Origin: Clostridia bacterium
GTDB taxonomy: Bacteria; Bacillota; Clostridia; Oscillospirales; Acutalibacteraceae
Reading direction: 5' to 3'
DNA length: 48,209 bases
Assembly: GCA_017428525.1 (NCBI GenBank)
Contig: JAFRQQ010000029.1
Location: forward strand, 1-48,209
Part shown: piece after piece, positions 41,601 through 48,209 of the stretch
Layout: each line of letters starts with the position of its first letter
Numbering within the stretch: the stretch's first letter is position 1
Program-made: the position numbers and the translations under genes
The notes under the pieces: generated by a model
The model's input: the letters and a program-made list of their open reading frames with translations, nothing else
Databases searched by the model: none
Told to the model about the DNA's origin: nothing

Positions 41601-41605
41601 TGCGC

Positions 41606-41634
41606 TTGCAATGCGGAGAAAAGCGTGATAGAAT
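41606..41634 (+). promoter_or_regulatory. Promoter of the S4-domain gene
   Basis: TTGCAA (41606-41611), 17-base spacer, TAGAAT (41629-41634), 33 bases before the ATG at 41668. Confidence 0.75.
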
Positions 41635-41667
41635 CAAAGATGGAACAACGACAAGACGGAGGCGATC

Positions 41668-42456
41668 ATGATGCGTGAGGAGGACCGGCTGCTGGCCGCA
41701 AAAATCGAAGATAAGGCGCGGCAGTGCGCCGACCGCGGGATGCTCACGCACACCGCGTTTCTGGACCTGCATCAGCGTTCGGTGGCGGCGGGGCTGCCGC
41801 TGCCGGTCCGGCCGCTGTTTTACGGCGGCTTTGCCGAGGCGGAGCGCACGGTCGCGGTCTTTGCGCCGGACTACATCGACGCGCCGGACCCGGCTGCGCT
41901 CGCTGCGTATTTTGACGCTGTGCCGCAGGAGGACCCGGTGCGCATCCTGCGCGTGGAGAAGGACCGCTTTTCGCCCGCGCTGACCCATCGGGATTATCTC
42001 GGCGCGCTCATGGCGCTTGGCATCCGCCGCGAAATGACCGGCGATATTCTCGTGGACGCAGCCGGCTGCCGCATCGCGGTGCTCGCGTCGATGGCGGACT
42101 TTCTGACGGAAAACCTGACCGCGGCCGGCCGGGCGACGCTGACCGTGACAATCGAGCCGCCGGGCGCATCGCGCGCCGGGCTGACTGCCGCCGGCGTGCC
42201 GGACAGCTTTACGGTTTCCTCCCTGCGGCTGGACAGCCTGGTCAAAAACGGCTTCGGCGTGTCGCGCCCCGCCGCCTGCGCGGCGATCACGCAGGGGCTG
42301 GTCTTCGTCAACGATCTGGAATGCCTCAAGGCCGACCGCCGCGTCGGGGCAGGGGACAAGATCACTTTCCGCCACCGCGGGCGCATCCGCATCACGGCCT
42401 GCGGCGGACGCTCAAAAAAGGGGCGCGTGATCGTGGAGATCGAGCGCTTCCGGTAA
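41668..42456 (+). CDS. YlmH-like RNA-binding protein with S4 domain
   Basis: A 262-residue protein of the YlmH type. The N-terminal two thirds hold family-typical THTAFLDLHQRS and LTHRDYLGALMALGIRREMT (with GDI following). The C-terminal S4 domain is at ~190-245 (LRLDSLVKNGFGVSR ... VFVNDL ... VGAGDKITFRHRGRI). YlmH is linked to ribosome rescue and to the cell-division (ylm) cluster in Firmicutes; here it is separate from that cluster. ATG at 41668 follows ACGGAGG; ATG at 41671 is also possible. Confidence 0.88.
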   Translation: MMREEDRLLAAKIEDKARQCADRGMLTHTAFLDLHQRSVAAGLPLPVRPLFYGGFAEAERTVAVFAPDYIDAPDPAALAAYFDAVPQEDPVRILRVEKDRFSPALTHRDYLGALMALGIRREMTGDILVDAAGCRIAVLASMADFLTENLTAAGRATLTVTIEPPGASRAGLTAAGVPDSFTVSSLRLDSLVKNGFGVSRPAACAAITQGLVFVNDLECLKADRRVGAGDKITFRHRGRIRITACGGRSKKGRVIVEIERFR

Positions 42457-42507
42457 TTCCTGTCACCGGACAGGCATAAAATTTACAAATCTTTCATATC
42501 CGTCCGA

Positions 42508-42536
42508 TTGTGTTTTTTGCAGGGATGGTGTAAACT
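42508..42536 (+). promoter_or_regulatory. Promoter of the ytvI-like gene
   Basis: TTGTGT (42508-42513), 17-base spacer, TAAACT (42531-42536), 58 bases before the ATG at 42595. Confidence 0.6.
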
Positions 42537-42594
42537 AAAAGAAAAGTTTTTTAAAAAGCAGCGCAGGCGTTTGCCGGGGCTGCGGGGGAACGAT

Positions 42595-43851
42595 ATGAAT
42601 ATCATTGAAAAACGAAGAGCAACCCTGATCAATCTGGCGTATTTTGCCTTTCTGATCGTCGTTTACTATCTGTTTCTGAAGTATGCGTTCTGGGTGGTCG
42701 CGCCGTTTATTTTTGCGTTTCTGCTTGCTATGGCGCTGCAGCGGCCGATCCGCGCGATCACAGGAAAAACGAAGCTGAAAAAGAATCTGGTCGGCGGGGT
42801 GCTGGTGTTTCTGATCCTCGCGCTGGTGCTCACAATCGTTGTGCTGGTCGGCTACCGGATCGGCGTGGAATTCAAGGGCTTCTGGAATTTCGTCATGGGC
42901 AAGATCAACGATCTGCCCAATCTGGTGGAGCAGGGGCAGGCATGGCTGCTCGAAAAAATCCGGATCCTGCCGGATTCCATCGAGCTGTCGGTGCGCGACG
43001 CGGTGACGGATTTCACCGGCAAGCTGCTGATGGTCGGCAGCGAAGAGGAAGCAGTGCTGGAGTCCGGCCAGGCCTTCTCCTTCGGCGGGCTGGATATCGG
43101 TACGATCTCCTCCTCGCTCGGCGGGCTGCTCTCCACGGCAAAACGCATTCCGGCGATCTTCACGGCCGTGCTCGTGAGCATCATCGCCTGCTTTTTTGTC
43201 ACCTGCGATTACGACGGCTTCGTCGGCCTGATCAAGCGCACGCTCTCCGCGGAGCATGAGCAATTCGCCGTGCGCGCAAAGCACATCCTCGGCGACGTGC
43301 TGGGCAAGCTGGTCAAATCCTACGTCACGATCATCTTCATCACCTTCTGCGAGCTGTCGATCGGGCTGAATATCCTCAAGCTGATCGGCGTGTATGAAGG
43401 CGGCTATATCATGGTGATCGCCATCTGCACCGCGATGCTGGATATCCTGCCGGTCTTCGGCACCGGCACGGTGCTCGTGCCCTGGGCGATCGTCAGCTTC
43501 CTGACCGGCAAGGTCGGCCTGGGCATCGGGCTGGCGGTGATCTATGCGCTGATCACGGTGATCCGGCAGGTGCTCGAGCCGCGGCTTGTGGCCATGAACG
43601 TCGGCCTGCATCCCGTGCTCACGCTCGCGGGGATGTATCTCGGTCTGAATATCTTCGGCGTGATCGGGCTTTTCATCGTGCCGATCACCTTCGTGCTCAT
43701 TTCCGCGCTGCATCAGGAGGGGCTGATCTATCTCTGGGCCGGCCCGCAGACCGCGCCCGCGCCGTCCGACGCGGCGGAGGAAGCGCCGCCCCCGCCGGAA
43801 AATCCGGAAATCGCCGGGGAAAAAACAGAAAAAACCGAAAAAAATGATTGA
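42595..43851 (+). CDS. AI-2E-family permease, YtvI-like sporulation membrane protein
   Basis: A 418-residue membrane protein of the AI-2E transporter superfamily: helix pairs at the N-terminus (INLAYFAFLIVVYYLFL; FWVVAPFIFAFLLAMAL), a long soluble stretch, then the C-terminal group with LDILPVFGTGTVLVPW and LEPRLVAMNVGLHPVLTLAG, which is closest to the sporulation protein YtvI. The tail is Pro/Glu-rich. Substrate and role are unresolved. The ATG at 42595 is preceded by GGGGGAA; the upstream in-frame ATG at 42508 lies in the promoter. Confidence 0.85.
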   Translation: MNIIEKRRATLINLAYFAFLIVVYYLFLKYAFWVVAPFIFAFLLAMALQRPIRAITGKTKLKKNLVGGVLVFLILALVLTIVVLVGYRIGVEFKGFWNFVMGKINDLPNLVEQGQAWLLEKIRILPDSIELSVRDAVTDFTGKLLMVGSEEEAVLESGQAFSFGGLDIGTISSSLGGLLSTAKRIPAIFTAVLVSIIACFFVTCDYDGFVGLIKRTLSAEHEQFAVRAKHILGDVLGKLVKSYVTIIFITFCELSIGLNILKLIGVYEGGYIMVIAICTAMLDILPVFGTGTVLVPWAIVSFLTGKVGLGIGLAVIYALITVIRQVLEPRLVAMNVGLHPVLTLAGMYLGLNIFGVIGLFIVPITFVLISALHQEGLIYLWAGPQTAPAPSDAAEEAPPPPENPEIAGEKTEKTEKND

Positions 43852-43876
43852 AATGAATTTTTATTTATGATATACT
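43848..43876 (+). promoter_or_regulatory. Promoter of the EF-G-like gene
   Basis: TTGAAA (43848-43853), 17-base spacer, TATACT (43871-43876). It overlaps the stop codon of the preceding gene. The leader of about 75 bases carries a GC hairpin (GGGCGCGCAAGCGCC) before the ribosome binding site. Confidence 0.85.
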
Positions 43877-43958
43877 CATAAGTAATGTGCTTTGCATCAT
43901 GTAATATTTATCCGGTCCGGGCGCGCAAGCGCCGGCGACCATACAAGGAGGAAGTTTT

Positions 43959-45998
43959 TTGAAAGCCTACAATGCCAAAGACATCAGAAACGTCGCCATT
44001 GCCGGTCACAGCGGCAGGGGCAAAACCACGCTTGCGGAAGCCATGCTCTATCTTGCAAAGGCGACCGAGCGTCTGGGCAGAGTCGCGGACGGCAACACCG
44101 TGATGGACTTTGATCCCGAAGAGAAGCGCCGCAAGGCGACGATCGCCACCGCGGTGGCGCCGCTGGAATGGAACGGCGCGAAGGTCAACCTGCTGGACAC
44201 CCCGGGTCTGTTTGACTTCGCGGGCGGCGTGAGCGAGGGCGTGCGCGCAGCCGAGAGCGTGCTGATCGTGTTGGCCTCCGGCTCCGGCATCGACGTCGGC
44301 GCGGAAAAGGCGTTCAAGGCGGCCTCCGACCGCGGCATTGCCAAGATCTTTGCCGTGACCCGCTGCGACGCGGAGAATACGAACTTCCACGCGACTCTGG
44401 ATGCGCTCAAGGAAGAATACGGCGCGCCGATCTGCCCCGTTGTGGTGCCCGTCACCCAGGGCGAAAAGGTGGTCGGCTATGTGGATTTCACCACCGGCAA
44501 GGCCTATCAGTACAATAACGGCAAGGCGAGCGAGATCGCAATGCCCGACGACGCGACCATTGAGGAAATGAAGGAAGCCTTCATCGAGGCCGTGGCCTCC
44601 GCGGATGAAGAGCTGATGGAAAAATTCTTTGAGGGCGAGGAGCTCACTGCTGCGGAGATCTCCAAGGGCCTGAAGGCCGGCATCGTGGCCGGGGACATTT
44701 ATCCCGTCTACGCCTGCTCCGGCTACAACACCGACGCCGTGGACCTGCTGCTCAACGGCATCGTCGGCTCCGCGCCGGACGCGACCCACGCCGCCGAGGG
44801 CGACTGCAAGGTCGATGAGAACGCGCCCGTGGCTGCGATCTGCTTCAAGACCGTGGACGACCGCTTCGGCAAGATGTCCTTCTTCAAGGTCATCTCCGGC
44901 AAGCTCTCCGGCGATATTCCGGCCTATAACAGCCGCACCGAGAGCCAGGAGCGCATCGGCAAGATGCTCTATCTCAAGGGCGAGAAGCAGGAAGACACCG
45001 CCGTCATTCCCGCCGGCGATATCGGCGTTGTGACCAAGCTGGACGGCTTCAAGACCGGCGACACACTCTGCGCGCCGAAGGCGAATGTGCATCTTGCGCC
45101 CGCGGATTATCCCGCGCCCTGCCTGTCCATGTCTATCCGCGCCAAGAAGAAGGGCGAGGAAGATAAAGTCGCGACCGGCCTGAACCGCATCGTCGGCGAG
45201 GATCCGACCGTTGCCTTCACGACCAATGCCGAAACGCACGAGCAGATCGTTTCCGGTCTGGGCGAGCAGCACATGGATGCGATCGTGACCAAGCTGAAGA
45301 ATAAATTCAACGTTGAGGTCGAGCTCAACGTCCCGAAGGTTGCTTACAGAGAGACCATCAGCGCCGTCTATGACGCGCACGGCCGCCACAAGAAGCAGTC
45401 CGGCGGTAGCGGCCAGTTCGGCGACGTCTGGGTCCGCTTTGAGCCCATGGAGGGCGACGGCTTTGAATTCCTGGATGAGGTTGTCGGCGGCGCCGTGCCC
45501 AGAAACTTCATTCCCTCCGTCGAAAAGGGCCTGCGTCAGGCCATCGAAAAGGGTCCCCTTTCCGGCAGCAAGGTGGTCGGCATCCGTGCCGCGCTGCACG
45601 ACGGTCAGTCCCACCCCGTGGACTCCAACGATATGGCGTTCCAGACGGCTGCGAAGCTGGCCTTCAAAGAGGCGATGCAGAATGCGAAGCCCAAGCTCCT
45701 TGAGCCTTACGGCACGCTGAAGGCCTACATGCCCGGCGACAATCTCGGCGATATCATGGGCGATATCACCAAGCGCCGCGGCCGCGTGCTCGGCATGGGC
45801 CCCTGCGAGGATGATCCCAAGATGCAGGAGCTGGTCGCCGAGGTCCCGATGGCGGAAATGGGCGATTTCCCGACCGTGCTGCGTTCCGTCACCATCGGCA
45901 GAGGCTATTTCTCCTTCGAGTTCGATCACTATGAGACTGCGCCCGAAAACGTCGCGCAGAAGGTGATCGCTGAGGCCAAGGCCGCCGAGGAAGAATAA
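43959..45998 (+). CDS. Elongation factor G paralogue (EF-G-like GTPase)
   Basis: A 679-residue translational GTPase. G1 is GHSGRGKT (16-23), G3 is DTPG (80-83), and G4 is T134-R-C-D137 where EF-G normally has NKxD. Domain IV segments KQSGGSGQFGDVWVRFEPM and the domain IV/V boundary FKEAMQNAKPKLLEP are intact. The start is TTG at 43959 after AAGGAGG. The altered G4 and isolated location (no rpsL, rpsG or tuf neighbours) suggest an EF-G2-type paralogue, not the main translocase. Role not defined. Confidence 0.92.
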   Translation: MKAYNAKDIRNVAIAGHSGRGKTTLAEAMLYLAKATERLGRVADGNTVMDFDPEEKRRKATIATAVAPLEWNGAKVNLLDTPGLFDFAGGVSEGVRAAESVLIVLASGSGIDVGAEKAFKAASDRGIAKIFAVTRCDAENTNFHATLDALKEEYGAPICPVVVPVTQGEKVVGYVDFTTGKAYQYNNGKASEIAMPDDATIEEMKEAFIEAVASADEELMEKFFEGEELTAAEISKGLKAGIVAGDIYPVYACSGYNTDAVDLLLNGIVGSAPDATHAAEGDCKVDENAPVAAICFKTVDDRFGKMSFFKVISGKLSGDIPAYNSRTESQERIGKMLYLKGEKQEDTAVIPAGDIGVVTKLDGFKTGDTLCAPKANVHLAPADYPAPCLSMSIRAKKKGEEDKVATGLNRIVGEDPTVAFTTNAETHEQIVSGLGEQHMDAIVTKLKNKFNVEVELNVPKVAYRETISAVYDAHGRHKKQSGGSGQFGDVWVRFEPMEGDGFEFLDEVVGGAVPRNFIPSVEKGLRQAIEKGPLSGSKVVGIRAALHDGQSHPVDSNDMAFQTAAKLAFKEAMQNAKPKLLEPYGTLKAYMPGDNLGDIMGDITKRRGRVLGMGPCEDDPKMQELVAEVPMAEMGDFPTVLRSVTIGRGYFSFEFDHYETAPENVAQKVIAEAKAAEEE

Positions 45999-46011
45999 TC
46001 ACCGACCAGTC

Positions 46012-46046
46012 AGCGGGGATCCGGCAAAACGGATTCCCGCTTTTTT
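46012..46046 (+). terminator. Terminator after the EF-G-like gene
   Basis: GCGGGGATCCG / CGGATTCCCGC with a CAAAA-type loop and a run of six T, 14 bases past the stop. Confidence 0.85.
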
Positions 46047-46078
46047 CGTTCCGATCCGGATGATTTGCAAATTCATGC

Positions 46079-46106
46079 TTGCATCCTGCGAAAAACAGGG
46101 TATAAT
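46079..46106 (+). promoter_or_regulatory. Promoter of the ceramidase-like gene
   Basis: TTGCAT (46079-46084), 16-base spacer, perfect TATAAT (46101-46106), 40 bases before the ATG at 46146. Confidence 0.8.
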
Positions 46107-46145
46107 TATAATGGAAACAGAAGAATAAGGGAGAGAGGGAACACT

Positions 46146-47579
46146 ATGGAAATCCTGGATCTTGCTTCCAAAGGCATTGTGACATTCACCAAAGGCTTCG
46201 GCCGAAAGATTCAGCGCACCGTGCGCGCGGCGGAGATCCCGCAGGCGGCGCCGATCGACCTTGCGGGCGAGACCTGGCGGCTCGGCTTCGCGGGCGCGGA
46301 AATCATGCCCGACCTCAACGCGGGCAAGACCTACTATATCGCCGGCCACGGCTCCGGCCATGTGATGGAGGGCGTGCTCACGCCGGTCTCCATGTTCGCG
46401 GCCTGGATCGACTGCGGCGGCGACGAGGGGATCCTCTGGCTCAGCGCCGACATCATCGGTCTCACGCGCGTGGAGGTCAACACCATCCGCAAAAAGATCC
46501 TCGCCTCCGACAAGATCAAGGGCTGCCGCTGCATCAATTTCAGCTGCACCCACAGCCATTCCGGCATCGACACGGTCGGCTACTGGGGCAAGCCCAACGC
46601 GGTAGGCATCCCCTCCGACGGCAAGGACGCCGATTACATGGCGCTGATCTTCTCCACGGCCGTGCAGGTCGCGGAGGCGGCCTATGCCGCGCGCCGGCCC
46701 GGCAAGCTCTACAGCGGGCGCATTGCCATCCCCGGCGGCCTGTTCACCAAACGCGATTTCCCCGACAAGCACGAGATCCTCACGCGCGTGCGCTTTGTGC
46801 CGGAGGACGGCGGCAGGGAAACGTGGATCCTCAATTTCGGCGCGCATCCGAATTCCCTCGGCGGCGACAACCGCATGCTCAGCGGGGAATATCCCTATTT
46901 CCTGCGCGAGAAGCTGGCGGACGTCAACGTGCTCTTCACGATCGGCGCGATCGGCGCGATGGACGCCGCGGAGCTGGATCCCGACGACAAGGTCAACAAC
47001 ATCAAGCTCCAGGGCGAGATGGTTGCCGACGCCGCGCTGCGCATCGACAACGACCGCCTGCTCGCGCCGCAGATCCGGCTCGTGCAGCAGCCCTTCTATC
47101 TGCCGGTCGGCAATTATGTGCTCACCTTCCTGGCCATGCGCAACGTGATGAGCATCGATCCCTATCCGACCGACAAAACGGACATCGGCGTGGCGCTCAA
47201 GAGCGAAATGACCTATTTCACCCTCGGCGATCAGGCGTTCCTGCTGCTGCCGGGCGAGAATTTCGTGAATACCGTTTACGGCAGCTACGTCGATCAGGCG
47301 CGCGCCACCACCGGCAAGGGGCCGGAGATCAATCCCGCGCCGCTCGCGGAGATTGCGGGCGATCCGGAGATGATCGCGGTGGGCGTGACGAACGATATGA
47401 CCGGCTATGTGGTGCCGCCGAACGACTTCCTGCTCAACCCGACGCAACCCTATCTCAACGGCGTGAAGGACCGCAACGGCCTGAATCATTATCACGAAAC
47501 GAATTCCCTGGGCATCGGCGCCCAGCAGGCGATCGCCGACAATTTCACCCGCATGCTCGCGGCCTACCGCGCGCAGTAA
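46146..47579 (+). CDS. Neutral/alkaline ceramidase-like metallohydrolase
   Basis: A 477-residue protein resembling the N-terminal catalytic domain of neutral ceramidases, zinc amidases that cut the acyl chain from ceramide. Signatures: GHGSGHVMEG near the start, SCTHSHSG (133-140, metal ligands) and NFGAHPNSLGGDN then SGEYPYFLREKL. There is no signal peptide, so it should be cytosolic; animal and Pseudomonas ceramidases are secreted. The substrate may be a different amide. ATG at 46146 follows GGGAGAGAGGG; the frame extends upstream to 46065 without support. Confidence 0.8.
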   Translation: MEILDLASKGIVTFTKGFGRKIQRTVRAAEIPQAAPIDLAGETWRLGFAGAEIMPDLNAGKTYYIAGHGSGHVMEGVLTPVSMFAAWIDCGGDEGILWLSADIIGLTRVEVNTIRKKILASDKIKGCRCINFSCTHSHSGIDTVGYWGKPNAVGIPSDGKDADYMALIFSTAVQVAEAAYAARRPGKLYSGRIAIPGGLFTKRDFPDKHEILTRVRFVPEDGGRETWILNFGAHPNSLGGDNRMLSGEYPYFLREKLADVNVLFTIGAIGAMDAAELDPDDKVNNIKLQGEMVADAALRIDNDRLLAPQIRLVQQPFYLPVGNYVLTFLAMRNVMSIDPYPTDKTDIGVALKSEMTYFTLGDQAFLLLPGENFVNTVYGSYVDQARATTGKGPEINPAPLAEIAGDPEMIAVGVTNDMTGYVVPPNDFLLNPTQPYLNGVKDRNGLNHYHETNSLGIGAQQAIADNFTRMLAAYRAQ

Positions 47580-47589
47580 AACAGAAAGC

Positions 47590-47637
47590 ATCCGGCGTGC
47601 ACGCAAGCGGATTCTGCACGCCGGATTTCCTTTTTTG
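47590..47637 (+). terminator. Terminator after the ceramidase-like gene
   Basis: ATCCGGCGTGCA (47590-47601) / TGCACGCCGGAT (47615-47626), a 12-bp perfect stem, then TTCCTTTTTT. Confidence 0.9.
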
Positions 47638-47698
47638 CGCCGGCGGGCGGGGCAGGGCAAAAATCCGACAAATAATGAAGAAATTTTATAAAAACCCC

Positions 47699-47726
47699 TT
47701 GACAAACAAGCGATTCGTGCTATAAT
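47699..47726 (+). promoter_or_regulatory. Consensus promoter of the 5S rRNA gene
   Basis: Perfect TTGACA (47699-47704), 16-base spacer, perfect TATAAT (47721-47726), 34 bases upstream of the 5S gene. Confidence 0.92.
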
Positions 47727-47760
47727 AAATGCGCATTCAAAAAACGCCGTTGCGTTTTTA

Positions 47761-47876
<116 letters not shown>

Positions 47877-47890
47877 ATTTTCTTTTAAAA

Positions 47891-47920
47891 GCAGTCACCC
47901 AATAGGGTGGCTGTTTTTTT
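47891..47920 (+). terminator. Terminator after 5S rRNA
   Basis: CAGTCACCC / GGGTGGCTG with a 4-base loop AATA and a run of seven T, 15 bases past the 5S 3' end. Confidence 0.92.
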
Positions 47921-47938
47921 GTCGAAATTTGCGCCATG

Positions 47939-48209
47939 CTGCGTCAAACGGCGCCGGCAGCCGGATAGGCTAGCCCTGCGCCGCTTTCCTTGCCTGACAC
48001 AAATTTCGATCAAAAAAACCGATTTTACATGTTATGATTCTGCGTCGGGCGGCGCGGATAACCGAAAAGGTTCATCCTGCGCCGCCCTCCTTGTCTCGCG
48101 AAAAAACAGCTCAAAAAACTATTCTGATAATAAACGTGATACTGCGTCGGGCGGCGCGGATAACCGAAAAGGTTCATCCTGCGCCGCCCTCCTTGTCTCG
48201 CGAAAAAAC
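47939..48209 (+). repeat. Array of ~101-bp structured repeats (three copies, last cut by the window end)
   Basis: Units begin with CTGCGTC at 47939, 48040 and 48142. In units 2 and 3 an outer 9-bp stem GGGCGGCGC / GCGCCGCCC encloses an inner hairpin GGATAACC / GGTT-c-ATCC with loop GAAAA. Unit 1 has AAACGGCGC / GCGCCGCTT and CGGCAGCC / GGCT-a-GCC with loop GGATA. Five base pairs change on both sides (A-T for G-C and similar), two become mismatched. Each stem is followed by TCCTTG and an A-rich spacer that is itself similar between units. No open reading frame. A structured RNA or palindromic DNA repeat family; whether it is transcribed is unknown. Confidence 0.75.

Noticed and set aside
39869..41611. 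Long minus-strand frame opposite the MFS transporter
   Set aside because: Antisense shadow rich in His/Asp/Arg; the plus strand has clear transmembrane helices, promoter and ribosome binding site.
43908..45929. Minus-strand frame opposite the EF-G-like gene
   Set aside because: Shadow of an unmistakable GTPase gene.
47939..48209. Possible CRISPR array
   Set aside because: Units are ~101 bp with a 60-base palindromic core and spacers that resemble each other; CRISPR repeats are shorter with unrelated spacers, and no cas gene is near.

Overview
This window looks like chromosome from an anaerobic, spore-forming Clostridia member, most likely of the Oscillospiraceae/Ruminococcaceae group. That is inferred from strongly GC-rich third codon positions, AAGGAGG-type ribosome binding sites, sporulation genes (spoIIE, a ytvI-like gene, a ylmC/ymxH-like gene), BspA-type leucine-rich-repeat surface protein, an SLC45-like MFS carrier, and the gene order infC-rpmI-rplT and topA-trmFO-ACP-rnc-smc. 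No species can be named from the sequence alone.

Layout. 1-2211 (minus): a YitT-family membrane protein with a small ankyrin-like partner. 2307-9024 (minus): a compact, tightly overlapping phage-type packaging and head module (terminase small and large, portal, protease, decoration protein, capsid, connectors, a tail-terminator/fibre-like protein). No tail tube, tape measure, lysis, replication or integrase gene is present. 9025-16652 (plus): a surface/signalling island. It holds a membrane protein, a zinc-ribbon protein, several very small proteins, an EF-hand lipoprotein, an ECF-type sigma factor fused to a membrane anchor and a Thr-rich C-terminal ectodomain, a translationally coupled LRR surface protein and a further secreted protein. 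Two distant leaders in this island carry nearly the same promoter-like element, which suggests a regulon of the fused sigma factor.

16754-19462 (minus): a two-domain class II aldolase-like protein and a class III aminotransferase related to glutamate-1-semialdehyde aminomutase, evidently one pathway of unknown substrate. 19541-30681 (minus): a densely overlapping housekeeping operon, in transcription order SpoU methyltransferase, dprA, topA, trmFO, ACP-like, rnc, radical SAM, smc. 30823-32162 (minus): rplT, rpmI and infC with an AUC start and an attenuator-like leader. 32194-35926 (minus): a large protein with a catalytically degenerate P-type-ATPase-like core, and rlmB.

36101-47579 (plus): spoIIE, a hemolysin III-like protein, a YlmC/YmxH-like protein, an MFS transporter, a YlmH-like S4 protein, a YtvI-like permease, an EF-G paralogue and a neutral-ceramidase-like hydrolase, several with clear sigma-A type promoters. 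47699-48209: a solitary 5S rRNA with a consensus promoter and terminator. It is followed by an array of about 101-bp repeats whose copies differ by compensatory base changes in a two-tier hairpin. This array and the fused sigma factor with its putative regulon are the most promising undescribed systems here; the head-only phage module comes next.
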